A stretch of 64,000 nucleotides of DNA. Origin: Daucus carota subsp. sativus. Lineage: Eukaryota; Streptophyta; Magnoliopsida; Apiales; Apiaceae. This document shows, one piece after another, positions 21,854 to 34,049 of this stretch. Position 1 is the stretch's first letter, and every line of letters starts with the position of its first letter. Below the pieces are notes generated by a model. The model made no database searches. It saw nothing but the letters and a program-made list of their open reading frames with translations, and was not told the origin of the DNA. The translations under genes and the position numbers were made by a program. Location: NCBI RefSeq assembly GCF_001625215.2, contig NC_030385.2, forward strand, positions 10,595,135 to 10,659,134. The letters are read 5' to 3'.

Positions 21854-23078
21854 GTTACATGAGACTTCTCAATATAATTTTTTAATTTTGCTATGTTAGA
21901 TTTCTCGATATAATTTTCTGATTTTGCTATGTCGGAGATTCATCGACATAGTGACACATGTGTCAATATATGTATTTCATGATATGTATTAATACTTGTC
22001 GATAAGTAGATACTTTGCTACACAACATTTATTAATATTTCTTGACGTAGTACACCAAGATATTTATCATATAGCGTGATAATACTCCAAATCTGTTGAA
22101 AAAGAAATGTAGAGGATTTATAACGTATAAACATTTTGTAAACTTGCCTATGAAACTGTATCAGACTTCTCTAGATTAGACAAACCGGATAATTTAACTA
22201 AGTAGTCAACATGTGTTATCACGACTTTGTATTCAACAATTAAATTATTATTAAAATTGATTACTTTCAAATTTTTTTATTGCATATGTGCTATTATTCG
22301 CATGAAAAAGAGTTTTTTTATAATAAAAATCACTTAAAAATTATATTTTGATTTAGAATAATCATTTAAATGATGAAACTAAATAGCAATTTATACCATG
22401 AAAATTTTATAATTTTTCTTATTTTTTACATGTTTGTTACATGAGACTTCTCAATATAGTTTTTTAATTTTGCTATTTTAGATTTCTCGATATAATTTTA
22501 TGACTTTGCTATGTTGGAGATTCATCGACACAGTGAAACATGTATCAATATTTATACTTTATGATATGTATTAATACTTGTCGGTAAGTAGACTTTGTGA
22601 CACAACATTTATTAAGATTTCTTGACATAGTTATTCTTGACTTCTTGACATGCAACAAATCCTAGTTTGTCGATAAAGACTTTATTTTTTGAATTATAAG
22701 ACAAGAACAAGTAACAAACTTCCAAGATATTTAACGTATAGCGTGATAATACTCCAAATATGTTGGGAAAAAAATGTAGAGGGTTTATAACGTATAAACG
22801 TTTTGTAAACTTCACAATGAAACTGTATTAGACTTCTCTAATTTAGACAAACTGGATAAAGTTAACTAAGTAGTCAACGTGTGCTATTACGCATGAATTT
22901 GTATTCAACAATTAAATTATTATTAAAATTGATTACTTTCAAATTTTTTATTGCATATGTGCTATTATTGGCATGAAAAAGAGTTTTTATAATATTAAAA
23001 TTATATTTCTTATTAGAATAATCATTCAAAAGATGAAACTAATTAGCGATTTATACCATGAAAATATTATAAAAAATT
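21854..23078. repeat. Diverged tandem duplication, about 582-bp period
   Basis: The unit beginning gttacatgagacttctcaat at 21854 recurs at 22436. The two copies stay collinear through cgataagtaga, agcgtgataatactccaaat, gtagtcaac, ttcaacaattaaattattat and gatgaaact to ataccatgaaaat. The second copy has an insertion near 22630-22700. No coding frame is conserved between the copies. It ends about 850 bp upstream of the RING gene's start codon. Confidence 0.85.
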
Positions 23079-23349
23079 TTATTTAGAAACAAAAGTTGAA
23101 TGAAAAATCAAAATTAAAATACAAGCCCATGAACAAGATTCAAAGGGTCCAAGTCCTTGGAGAGTATGACACAAAAAGGTAGGGTATGCAGGGAATCTAA
23201 CCCCACCGCCTCTCTCTTCCATATTTTCTCTTGGGCTTTGGCAGCTGGCCTGGCCTACTACTTGTGCTTCTACTTCCAAGTAGAATAACAACAATAGACT
23301 TCCCCTCTTTTACTTGCAATAATAATCCCCCCTCCCTCTCTACACACTT

Positions 23350-23938
23350 TTGTCTCTATATATTTATCAACAAATCGGTGCTACACGATGGACTTGATAA
23401 ATGGCTAATTCTCGTAAACCCAGTTCGAGTTTGACTCGGTTTTTCACTCAGAGCTGAAAAGCCCTCTTTTCTCTATGCTGGATCGGCACTTCTCAGCTCA
23501 TTCAATTCAAGGTCTACATGCGTGTTTGTTTGTCTTTAGTATGAACCCTAATTGCTTAATTTATTGATTAGTGCTTGTAATTTTTGGTTAGTTTTTGTGG
23601 GTTTTGGTCAATTAGGTCAGAGGTTCAATGACCCAGCTTTATTTCTCCTTTTTGTTGGTAAAGTTTTGTGCTTTTTAGTCTGTTGGCGCTTTAATTGTAA
23701 AGGCTAATTGGATTCTTGATGGGGATATTAGGGTTTGGATCTGTCTGACCTAGTCAACAAAGCTTGCTTCTTTACTTTGTTTTTTTAGCTAAAATTATTG
23801 TTTTGATTCAGTTTTGATGAAGCTATTTAGCTGTTTTTGAATTGGGGTTTTGATATTGGTGGGTAATTATATCTTGGTTCATGTTAACTTTGTGATTCCA
23901 GTGTTGTAGAGTTAGAGTATTTATTTCTGGGGTTTGGT
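23350..23938 (+). promoter_or_regulatory. RING gene TATA box and 5' UTR with probable leader intron
   Basis: A TATA-like tctatatatttatc lies at about 23355. A donor (attcaag|gtctac, about 23511) and an acceptor (gattccag|tgttg, about 23901) would remove a 390-base T-rich leader intron and place the ATG 37 bases after it. Leader introns are common in such genes. Read by eye; not proven. Confidence 0.45.
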
Positions 23939-25195
23939 ATGGGAGACGAGATGCCTAATGCTAATACAATGAATCTTGATTTGAACTTGGGACCTGTGGT
24001 CAATCCTGACGAGGAGATTGGGTCTGGTGAATCGATGAACTTGGAGGAATGGTTGGGCAGGCCTGTGAATAGACTTAGGGAGACCTTTATGAGGCAGAGA
24101 GCTTCAAGGCCGAGGGCTGGTCAAAGGTGGCGATCAGTATGGAGACCGGTTCCTATTCCTCCTGAAACGAGGGACCTTGCACTGGAGTTGATGGCGGGTG
24201 CTGGGTTGGAAATGGGTGAGGGGAGTGTTGCACCTGCGGAAAGGCCTAGTGAGGAAACTAAAGTGTGTGATACTAATAATGGGTACTTAGAAAATGAGGC
24301 CTTGGGAAAGAAGGATAATGATGAAAAAGGTAATGGTGAGGATGGAAGCTTTTTTGATTGTAATATATGCTTGGACTTGGCCAAGGAACCAGTAGTGACA
24401 TGCTGTGGTCACCTGTTTTGTTGGCCTTGCCTTTATCGGTGGTTGCACCTTCACTCTGATGCTAAGGAATGCCCTATATGCAAGGGAGAGGTAACCATGA
24501 AGAATTTAACTCCTATTTATGGTCGTGGGAATAACAGCAAACAGGAGCCAGAAGACGAATCAAGTCTTAAGATCCCTCAGAGGCCCCAAGCGCGGCGGGT
24601 TGAGAGCTGGAGGCAGGCTTTTCAGAGAAATGCATTTACTATTCCGATGGAGGAAATGATTCGGCGTCTTGGAAATAGATTTGATTTAAGCCGGGATGTA
24701 GCCCAGGGAAATCCTCGAAATACTGGCAGCCCCCGTGTATCGCCAGAGAGAAGTAACTTACTACTCAATCGATTTCTGACTTCTAGAGGAATGCGAAGAG
24801 AACAGAATGTAGGTTTGCCATCGGAGGAAGCTGTTGACTTGTCACAAAGCAGTCCTACTAACTCTGAGGTAGTGGAGAGTCTTCGAGTTCTTCGAAGATC
24901 ACATCCACATCGAGCTGCTGTTATCTCCAATTTTACATCTGCATTGAGCTCTGCTGAAAGACTAGTAGAGTCTTATTTCCGTAGTCATCCTGCAGAGAAT
25001 GTTGATGATCGAGATTCTGTATCAAGTATTGCTGCTGTGATACAATCAGAAAGTCAGACAGTTGATACTGCAGTTGAAATAGATTCCCGAGTGTCACTCT
25101 CTACTTCGTCATCAAGAAGAAGACATGATGCTTCTAGAATTTCAGACGTGGATAGTGGAGATTCTCGTGCCCCTAGAAGGAGGCGGCTTAACTGA
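23939..25195 (+). CDS. RING-HC E3 ubiquitin ligase, MUSE1/MUSE2-like
   Basis: A single exon encodes 418 residues. The RING is C3HC4: C141-x2-C144, C156-G-H158, C161-x2-C164 and C178-P-I-C181, in the stretch CNICLDLAKEPVVTCCGHLF. Immediately after comes PIYGRGNNSK, seen in plant RNF5/RMA-like and MUSE proteins. Unlike RMA proteins there is no C-terminal membrane segment; the C-terminus is Ser-rich and ends RAPRRRRLN, a possible nuclear signal. The N-terminus has an LDLNL motif (residues 13-17), which has the form of an EAR repression motif. A second conserved patch surrounds RRVESWRQAFQRNAFTIPME. MUSE1/2 limit immune-receptor accumulation in Arabidopsis; applying that here is inference. The first ATG after the leader intron is used. 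Confidence 0.88.
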   Translation: MGDEMPNANTMNLDLNLGPVVNPDEEIGSGESMNLEEWLGRPVNRLRETFMRQRASRPRAGQRWRSVWRPVPIPPETRDLALELMAGAGLEMGEGSVAPAERPSEETKVCDTNNGYLENEALGKKDNDEKGNGEDGSFFDCNICLDLAKEPVVTCCGHLFCWPCLYRWLHLHSDAKECPICKGEVTMKNLTPIYGRGNNSKQEPEDESSLKIPQRPQARRVESWRQAFQRNAFTIPMEEMIRRLGNRFDLSRDVAQGNPRNTGSPRVSPERSNLLLNRFLTSRGMRREQNVGLPSEEAVDLSQSSPTNSEVVESLRVLRRSHPHRAAVISNFTSALSSAERLVESYFRSHPAENVDDRDSVSSIAAVIQSESQTVDTAVEIDSRVSLSTSSSRRRHDASRISDVDSGDSRAPRRRRLN

Positions 25196-27019
25196 TTCCG
25201 TGTCTAGGCGTCTTCCCTGAGTTCTGTAAGAATCTCTTGCACCTTGAAAGTACACTGAAGGACCCATATGTAAAGTGAAAATACTTGTGCACCTGAAAGG
25301 GGAACCAAGTTCAATTCCATCCGTAGTTCATTGTCCAAGAATCTTTCAGGCATACAGTTTTCCTGTTATCCTTAAATAAGCTCATATTCCGTTATATAGG
25401 GCTGTGTTCTCTTTAGACTCTTTGTATTTCAATTAAGTGTCTGCCATGAATAATGATGAAGCTTTGTCTAATAGATGCCAATGGATATGGATTATGCAAT
25501 CAAGAGTATGGTATGTGTTTTATGGTATGATCTTTTTAAAATTTTAATGGGTGATTGCTGGTTACAGGTATATTCTTAGTTGTTCTTTACATAATTTTAA
25601 ATTGTTACCTTCATATCTATATTTACATATGAAATGGAATGGTGAACCATATTTCTTCTGTTCTGTTATATTTGAATTCCAAATTCAATGTGTATGCTGA
25701 CTAAATTTTTGGCTTATTCTGTGATGTATTTTGATTTAAGATTCTCTACTCTACTTGTGCTTTTATCTGGATGTAGTAAGATAGGCAAATCATCATTACA
25801 CTAAAATTTGGCCTACAACTGGATCAATTAGACAAGGTTTTCTGGCTTGTGTGTGCATGTGTCCTTTTCTTGTTGATGCTACTTGTGTGGGGTTGATTAG
25901 GAGGAACTTGTAGAAACACTTAACTCTGTGTTTACCTGTACTGGCTCTGATAACAATTTTGTATTTATGAAACTCAGGAGCATCCTTTACTTTGTAATTT
26001 CTATAACTAGGTATCGATAATTGCTCAGATTCGGTATCTGCGCTGTTGGACACAACACATATCACAAGTGTTAGGCTCGAGCATTTAAAAATTTTGAGTC
26101 ACTTGGGAGTCTTGTTCGACTTTGGGCATGGTCACAAGAACATTACATAAAAAAAAATTGGAATATTTTATATAGCAGTAAATAGCAGAAGTTATCAACA
26201 AAACTTGAGTCATTACTCATTAGTGATTCGTGGTGGACTTAACAAATTAATTGTCAATTTGTCCTTTTAACTATTTTCCTCTATTATACTTTTTTCTTTT
26301 ATCTCATCTTTTTATCTCTGTGCATTATATGTTGTTGCCTATAAAGTCTTTATTTAGGTCAAATTGTCCATATTTTGGTTCAAGGATCTAATGTGCTCAA
26401 TTTTGTTAGTGTCAAGTGTTCTGAGAATCCAGTGTCGGACTAAAACCCCGAAGAGCTTAGAGTGAACATAGTTGGGCACTGCATATCTGCAACTGCAAAA
26501 CAGCTAGAGTAACGTTGTTGGGCACTGCATATCTGCAACACTTATATATTGATTGCTTTTAGTATTCACCAGACTCCAGATAAGTTTGTCTTAATTTGTG
26601 AACCAAGAACTCAGACCTGATCCTGTGTTAAGAATCATTGATTGTGTGTAATTCTATAACATACAAAGTTTGTTCTGGTCTTAGGCCAGACCATATATTT
26701 TCACCAGGTAATACAGGATCTATATTCTTAAATTCATGCAGTTTAGTGGATGACATTTTGTGTATGGGAAATTTGTTGAAAGTTTTGTAGAGGTAAAGAA
26801 TCTAAAGATGATTATGTTGCTGTTGTGTGGCTCTACAATCTTTTTAAAGTCAACACGAGACATTTGATCTTTTTGCTTGCTGTCACTCAGTCATTCCGGA
26901 AAAAGTTAGAAATATTAACTTCATTCTTCCTTTTTAAGTAATTAGCTAACCCCATTTCATTTTGTTTATAAATGTAACGACCATAAATTTTAAGAATGTG
27001 TATATATATTTTATTTTTA

Positions 27020-27022
<3 letters not shown>
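25196..27022. other. RING gene 3' UTR and spacer
   Basis: The first about 250 bases are probably the 3' UTR (aataatgatgaag near 25447 could serve for polyadenylation). Later, gttgggcactgcatatctgc occurs twice (26469 and 26517). No gene is supported. Confidence 0.4.

Positions 27023-27083
<61 letters not shown>
27023..27083. repeat. (TTA)n microsatellite, about 20 units
   Basis: An uninterrupted run of about 60 bases of TTA units, likely polymorphic in length. Confidence 0.95.
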
Positions 27084-27085
<2 letters not shown>

Positions 27086-27260
27086 TAAGTTGTGCAATAT
27101 TTTGTAAGAGAATAATCGAGTGATATATCTTATCTTTTAGTAATAAGTTGTGACAGTTTTTATTTTATTATTAATATATTAAGTTGTGTAATATTTTGTA
27201 AGATACTAATCGAGTGATATATCTTTCCTTGAGTGATATGTTGTGACGGAATTTATGCAA
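27084..27260. repeat. 94-bp-period diverged duplication
   Basis: The phrase aagttgtgcaatattttgta with aatcgagtgatatatct starts at 27087, and a diverged copy starts at 27181; both end gttgtgac. It adjoins the TTA run, and the second copy is also preceded by ttattatt, so slippage and duplication probably acted together. Confidence 0.75.
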
Positions 27261-27769
27261 CGATCACAAAAATGTATCTTCATGACACTAAAAAAGACAT
27301 AACAAAGAAGTCTATACCGTAATATAGATTTAATAAATTGCATCATATTTTTCTTTTTTATTTTATGATGCTGATATAGGTCAAAAGGATTAACGATTTA
27401 TAAATAATCGAAAGCTGCGGGATAATAATTTAAGTACGGAATAATTAGTTAAATAAACAGTGTTCGTGTCGGTAATATTGTTTTAGATTTTTTTTTTTTT
27501 TAATGTAGGAACCCCGCATCCGCTATTTTTCGGGTGCGCACTGGGTAAACCCACGAGCTCACGTAATAGCCTGAGATTAGATATTTACATATCCTTTGAT
27601 GCATATACTAAAATTTCATATTATAAATAATCAAAGGGAAACTAAATTAATCTTTAGCAAGATTGGATGGGAGAAGGAAAGTTTAGAGAGAGACGAAGAG
27701 GAGGAAGGGAAAGTGGCTCAAGAGGTGATCAACAATTTCATTAAGGTAATTCTTTATTATTATCTTCAG
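27261..27769. other. Spacer with a recurrent plant repeat piece
   Basis: At 27508-27570 aaccccgcatccgctatttt and the following gcgcactgggtaaaccc are a phrase I associate with plant repeats of SINE or LTR origin, but the family is not fixed. A plus-strand frame at 27596-27838 has no domain. Confidence 0.3.
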
Positions 27770-29079
27770 CAGTGTTGTAAAAAGCGGAAATCGGATTTAA
27801 TCGGTGAAGTCACGGAACAGGGATTAATCGGTGATTAATTGAATTGATCAGGGATTAATCGGATTAATCAGTGATTAATCGGAGATTTAATCAGTTCGGC
27901 GAGCTACGGAATAGGGATTAATCAGTGATTTATCGTGATTAATCACCGACTTTTAGAACAGAGCTATCTTGACTCTTCTTATTAAGCAGTGTATATATTC
28001 TTTTTGTTCCATTTAATTCACTATTTCATACTCATTTTAATACTCTAATAAAATATAATTCTATAACTTATTTTTAAAATTTTTTCTGAATAAAAAATTA
28101 ATATTTAAACTTGTATTCAGAAATTTATTTTAAAAAATGTTATAGGACTATATTTTAGAGGAGTATAAAAATATGTGCCACATTCTTGCGTATACAACTG
28201 AGGGGGACGGAGGAGTAGCATTCAATGATAATATTTTTAATAAGTAATTATTCCCTCCGTCCCTCTCATTTTTTTACAGTTTTTTTTCACTGTTCGGCAC
28301 ATATTTTAAGACTCTTATAAAACATAGTTTTATAACTTATTTTTGAGATTTTCTTTTTGTTCATAAAAATTGGAGGGAAACTAATATTTTATTCATAAAC
28401 AAAAAATTAAGAGCTAATAGATGCTTTTTAAAAGAGGGGAGAGATGGTGAAGAGTTCCTAGGAGTCCCTTGGAGCTCTAATTTTTGTCTTGCTCTTTAAA
28501 TTCGAAGTTAAAACTTAAGAGTTTGTTCAGAGAGTCTCTTGGAAATGCTCCTGTAAAAGGAGATCACAATGCATGTGTGGTATTACATATTACTCCCTCC
28601 GTCCCTTTTTATCTGTCCATTTTGAAAAAAAAACACATACCAAGGAATTATTGATTGTATAAACTTTTTCATTAAATACCTCTAATTAATAACTTGAAAA
28701 TGGTGGAATACCCCTACTTTATGTCTTGAAAACATGAATTCAACCAAGTTTTAAATAAGTCAAGTCTTGAAAATTGAAATTATGGAGATATATTTGAAAA
28801 ACTATCATTAAATTAGTTTTGAAAGTATAAATGGACATTTAATATTTAGTTATTATTATATTAGCTATTTAGTAACTAATATATTTACTATATTCATAAA
28901 CTCTATAATTATTCATATTTAAAGTAATATAGTATTTTAATTTTAATAATTTATCACATATACTTCGATTATAAAATATATATAATAATTAATCGGATTT
29001 CAAAAATCGAATCGGTGGCCGACCTTGCAGGAGATTAATCAAGGATTTATCGGTTAAATTGGGGATTTTTAGAACACTG
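27770..29079. mobile_element. hAT-like non-autonomous element, 1.3 kb, with Stowaway remnants inside
   Basis: The ends are CAGTGTTGTAAAAAGCGG on the left and the inverse of CAGTGTTCTAAAAATCCCC on the right. The flanking octamers atcttcag and attttcgt agree at 5 of 8 positions, so a worn 8-bp hAT duplication is plausible. The left third carries many copies of a (g)gattaatc(g/a)gtgattaat motif, and the right end has some of these inverted, typical hAT subterminal repeats. Inside are Stowaway pieces, e.g. gagggggacggaggagta at 28200, ccctccgtccctctcatttt at 28254 and ctccctccgtcccttttatc at 28594. Confidence 0.65.
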
Positions 29080-29668
29080 ATTTTCGTAATTATTGTATTA
29101 GAAAGCATAGAAGGAAGACTTGAACTTTTAATAATAAAACAACTGTGCAATTTCCCCCCATTAGAAAATTAGGGTCGGGGTTTTGATTGGGAGGATTTCG
29201 CTAAATTGGTTGTGTTGAGAAATTAATGTTGGTTAGTGATTGGGGATGATGAATCGGAGCTAGGTGCGGATTGAGGAAAATCGAGGCCCGATCCTGTCGT
29301 GGCAAGCTGCTAGCCGCGGTTCGGTGTAGGCCTATTAATAGATAGGATTTGAATCGGATCATCCTACTTCATATCCTGATCGAATTATAGCTGGACTTTT
29401 AGAATATGATTCATAGTCGGATGTGTAGGATAACGAATTTTCGAATAGCAGTTCAGCTCCATTTAAATTTAGAAAAAATTCTGAAAACACCTATTATTAC
29501 AATATTATCCTAGACATCGATGTTTATAGTCTTATATTCAATTGGAAAACTAAAGCAACATACGGGTTTTTGCACAAATATATATTGCAAAAAAAAAAAA
29601 ATCAAATACATGTTAAAAAATCCATTCTGAAACACACCAGTACGTATTATCCATTCTGAAAACTTATA
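29080..29668. other. Spacer, AT-rich
   Basis: The 29225-29420 part is GC-richer (gaggcccgatcctgtcg..). No gene or element ends were recognised. Confidence 0.35.
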
Positions 29669-30287
29669 CTCCCTCTGTCTCTCTTATTTCTTTACCGTTA
29701 CTATTTTGGGATGTCCCTCTCATTTCTTTACGTTACTATAAATAGTAAGTTTTTCCAATAATTACACCCATTATCTTCCCCCTACTATCTCATACTCCCT
29801 CCGTCCCAGTGAATTGTATACAATTTCCTTTTTGTGACGTCCCATCAATTGTATACATTCCAAAAGCAGTAAACTTTTATAATATAAAATATCATCACAC
29901 CAACTACTTTCCTCCACTATCTCTATTCTATAATAATATAAATACTATTACATCCACTACTTTCCTCCACTATCTCATATCTATTATTAAATATTAGTGG
30001 GTCCCACCACTATACCCACTTTTCATCTAACTTTACTCATTTCTTAAATAATTTATTGGTTTCCGTGTCCCAGCCATTTGTATACAAATGACTGGGACGG
30101 AGGGAGTATCTAACAATAAAAACTACTATTACACTCACTACTTTCCTCTACTATCTCAAATCTATTATTAAATATTGATAGGTCCCACTACTCTACCCAC
30201 TTTTCTTCTAACTTTACTCATTTTTTATACATTGTTTTGGTGTCCGTGTCCCCCTCCAATGTAAACAATTGAGGGGGACGGAGGGAG
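29669..30287. mobile_element. Stowaway MITE, outer copy, split by an inner Stowaway
   Basis: It starts CTCCCTCTGTCTCTCTTATT and ends gagggggacggagggag, with TA outside at 29667-29668 and 30288-30289. Removing 29795-30108 rejoins its arms into about 305 bp, a usual Stowaway size. Confidence 0.8.
29795..30106. mobile_element. Stowaway MITE, inner copy
   Basis: Ends CTCCCTCCGTCCCAGTGAAT and the inverse (atgactgggacggagggag), with TA at 29793-29794 and 30107-30108. The 312 bp fold into one hairpin through gtatacaatt/aattgtatac-type arms. Arms are closer to each other than in the outer copy, as expected for a younger insert. Confidence 0.9.
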
Positions 30288-30306
30288 TAACATTACAGCA
30301 GATTAA

Positions 30307-32411
30307 GAGCATCTCCAACGGCGTTGGTTATAATCGTTGGCTAAATTGGACCTGTAAGACATTATGTAAAATTTGCTGAACCTGTGGGACATTTTGCTTC
30401 AATGGTACTGGCTATATTGATTGGCTATAATTTAAAAATAGTATGTTATTAATATTTTAAATTTTTTTCTTCTCCGGCCCCCCTTCTTGCATCCGCCACA
30501 AAACTCCGTCGGCCTTGCCGACACGAGTTCCGGCCAACAGCCCTCCACTTTTTTTTCCATCAAAACCCAACTCCAATCAATTAACCAACAACAAACCTAA
30601 TTCTAATTAACCCATATCAGCTAGTATTAATAAAAATCCAAATATGTATCATGGATTAACAGAATCCATACGAAACATATGTATCTACACAAATCACGGA
30701 TCAAGTGGTGAACGAGGGAGAATGGTTATATGTGAAGGCCGTTCAACGATTCAGCACCGGATGGACAAATAATGAGAATGGTGATGTTAACATATCAAAC
30801 GGTGGTCGTGATCCCTTTATCTTTCGACTCATATACATGTCAAAATTTCGACATTCAAAAGGTGTACTCTATCCAATTCTTAAATTATATGTTTATGTGA
30901 TTTTTGTTTTATTAGTGTATACAATTTCATATGTTTTAATAGTGTTTCATTAGAACTCGGATTTTCTTATTATTTTATATTTGTGCATGATAATCAATTA
31001 TTGGAGGTGGTGTACAATGTTTTAGTTTTGTTTGTTGATTTATCTAGAAGATGAGATAGTTGGAGAGCTGTAGTCAATATATTATGTGTATAGTATGTTG
31101 TATTTTAACAATTTATTTTGAGTCACAAGTTTGTTAGCAATTGTGTTTTTAGGCTTGTAGGGGTAAGAGTTTGTATATGGTTTGTGTTAGTGACAATGAC
31201 GAGATTTTGATGATTAGTGTCAATGACGAGATTATGATGATTCATTGCCGATGATGATGATGAGATGGTATTATCACTTAGTGTGATTTTGAATAGAATA
31301 TTATTGATTTATTTGTTTGCATGATTTTAGGTTTTGTTTTGTAAAACTAGTAAATTTCTTGCAACTTTAATTTTATTGAATTGACTTTATTAGAAGTAAA
31401 TGATGATTTAATTTTCAGTTATATTATATGGCACTTGCTTGATTGTTGTTTTTTTGAATTTTATCTTGTTTCTCTTAGTTTTGCTAATAAATATTTGGTC
31501 TAAATGTTTTAATCCTCATTGATTATAGTTTAATGCAATTTATTAACTGGTGTACAATTACTTGCAGTCTTGATTATGGAATTTATGGAATTTATTTGTA
31601 CCATTTATTGGTGGCCATGATCGATGGCGTAGATTTTGGCCTTCTATACGGCAATTTGGTGCCATTTTGTTGGCTTGATTATCATATTTAATTTATTTCT
31701 TAAACTTTTAGTTATTATTATATTTAAATACTTATATTATTAATTATTTTCTTAGTATTTATCTAGCTTGTAATATATATCTAACCAATGGTATCTAGCC
31801 AAAGGGTCTCCCTTTGGTTAGATATACTTTCTGTTTTCTTTTATTTATCATCTTATTTTGACTAATTAATTTATTTATTTTTATACATTATACCATCTTT
31901 TGACAAACTATTTTATTTTAATAATTAAATTTATTATTTTCCTGTTATTAATGAATCGTATTGTTTCAGGGATGAGGTGGAAGTAGCGTGGATTTGGAGC
32001 TTGGGACATTTTATTTCGGACATTAAGTTTTATTGTCTAAACTTCCGGAGACATTTTCATGTCTTTCGGTTAGATAATAAGCTTTTTGAATGAAAGAAAC
32101 TCCTCGGAGTATTGGCGTATTATCGATACGAGCAAGTGAATTTCGGTCAAAAAAAAAATTAATACTTTAAATTGTTAAAATAGAATATATCAGTTCAATA
32201 TGGTAATAAATGATGTACAATCTTCCTACAGATTTTCTTACAGACCTGTAGAGGTTCGACAAATTTAGCCATCAATAGGAGGTTGGCTAAATTTATAGAC
32301 AACAGCTGATCATGGTTGGAGTTCAGTTTTTGGAGCTGTTGGCTATATCTTTTTATTTTAAGTATGCCAACTCACCTTTTAGCCAAGGGGTTTAGATGGT
32401 TGGAGATGCTC
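30307..32411. mobile_element. PIF/Harbinger-type element, 2.1 kb, no clear transposase
   Basis: Ends GAGCATCTCCAACGGCGTTGG (left) and, inverted, GAGCATCTCCAACCATC (right), each bordered by TAA (30304-30306 and 32412-32414). Both ends also share ttggctaaat/atttagcca phrases. The interior is mostly AT-rich. A plus-strand frame at 30705-30953 (VNEGEWLYVKAVQRFSTGWT) may be the remnant of an element protein but I do not recognise it. The size and the decayed frames suggest a former autonomous copy or one with captured DNA. Confidence 0.65.
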
Positions 32412-32461
32412 TAATGGAAACTTAAAACGTAAAGAAGTAAAAGAAACTTAAAATGTAAAGA

Positions 32462-32765
32462 ATGGAATGCAATCAATATAAAAAATGGAATCCTCCTAAA
32501 GGTGATTATATAAAGATTAGCATCCATTATGTCAAAGTCGAAAATCCTGTTAAGAATGGAAAGATCAATGGGGTAGGCATTCTTGTGAGAAACTTCAGTG
32601 GCAAAATGTTACGGGGAGATATGGGACCGATGCAAGGTATGTATGAAGGCCAATCTTTATTCTAGGATATGCATGCGGGTGCCGTCTAGGCATTAAAAAT
32701 GGACAAACACTTGGTGCAAATTGATATGGAAAATCGGGATATTTTTGATATCCTACGCCCCCAAA
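32462..32765 (+). pseudogene. RNase H-like domain fragment of LINE origin
   Basis: The plus strand encodes KWNPPKGDYIKISIH, then GKINGVGILVRNFSGKML, the beta-strand start of the plant LINE RNase H-like domain. After stops it continues with KMDKHLVQIDMENRDIFDIL, matching the later EEVExDN part. The frame is broken by stops at 32663 and later. It lies on the same strand as the next RNase H fragment. Confidence 0.55.
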
Positions 32766-33639
32766 AGTGGATTATTGTCGCTGAAGAGTTGGTGTAGAGA
32801 CTCTATCACAATTCAACAATCTTCACAATAATCACCTTTGCGAGAGAGTCACGACTAGAAGGCTATCTTTAATAGGGACAAAGATGAATCGATCAGTTGA
32901 GTACATGACAAGTATGGTATGGAGCATTTGCAGGCTTTTGTGGAAGTTTTGTGAATCTTGAGAACTTACAATATTATCTTGATAAGGATACGGGTCTAGA
33001 TTCTAGCCCCACCAACCCAGATGATGGAAAATATTCAAAGTTATGGTTTAGGTGAAGTGATGCAAGCGCCCTCCTCGGCCATCTCTTATGGCTATGGTCT
33101 ATGGAGATTGCGAACCCCTTTATAAATTCTTTGCAAATGCATCAAAGGGGGCAGGAAAGGATGTGAATTACAGTATCACAATCAACTTATAGCTCAAAAT
33201 ATGTGAGGAATTTGAATGGTGATGATAGGATAAAGAAAATTAGCTTCAAATCCAATAGTAAAGAAAAAATGTTGACGGATACGTTTTTAACAGGGATGAC
33301 TTTCTAGCTTGAGATGTGATAAATATCATTATATCATATGATAGTATAGTTAAAGAGTTGGGTAAGGTCATAATAAATTTGGATGCGGAGGTGCACAAGG
33401 GATTTGCAGTTAAAGATTTTATTGAAGAGGCCATGCTACGCAAGCTGGAGGCGCTTGATCTTTGAGATGCAGGTGTAAAATCAGACGGAGTGATTTTCAC
33501 ATGGTAGACGATCATGTTGAAATTTTGTCCATCCCGAATAATGAATTCATGGATATATATGAAGAAGGTCCTATTGGCAATGACCCGCTTTTAGGAAAGC
33601 AAATGAATGATCACAGTTGCTAAATCAAGGTATGGTACA

Positions 33640-34049
33640 GTGGTTTCATCAAATCAAGGTAACAGTTGATGCTGCAATATTCAGAGATCAAATGTTGTTT
33701 GGTAACGGGGATGGTTGCAAGAGACGATAAGAGAGAGCTTCTTCAAGTCAAATCTAGGCTGCAGAATGGAGTTGTATCACCGGAGTTGGCTGAAGCTATG
33801 ACAATGAAAGAGGCATTAAGTTGGATCAGAGCGAGGACTTGGAGACAGGTCACCATTGAGGCTGATTGTCTAACAGTTGTTCAAGCTATTTGTAGTAAGT
33901 TTTCAATGGAGTCACCTTTTGGTGTAGTGATAGCAGAGTGTAAGAGCATTATACTTGAGTTAAACGACATCTCGTTAAATTTTATTAGACGATCTGTAAA
34001 CATGACTACTCACTTCTTAGCTAAGGAGTTGTGTTCACATCCAACTTGA
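33640..34049 (+). pseudogene. RNase H-like domain (LINE polyprotein C-terminus), decayed
   Basis: The domain begins in one frame at about 33640 (IKVTVDAAIFRDQ). A single-base frameshift near 33700 leads to MVARDDKRELLQVKSRLQNG, then SPELAEAMTMKEALSWIRA, VTIEADCLTVVQAI and NFIRRSVNMTTHFLAKELCS. This is the full order of the plant RVT_3/RNase H-like domain: D in VDAA, E in ELAEAMTMKEAL, D in EADC, and the final NxxAHxLA-like stretch. A 3' UTR-like tail with aaaaaaaaaaag follows at 34141-34153. No reverse transcriptase was recognised upstream in 32770-33640, so this is probably a 5'-truncated LINE. Confidence 0.7.
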
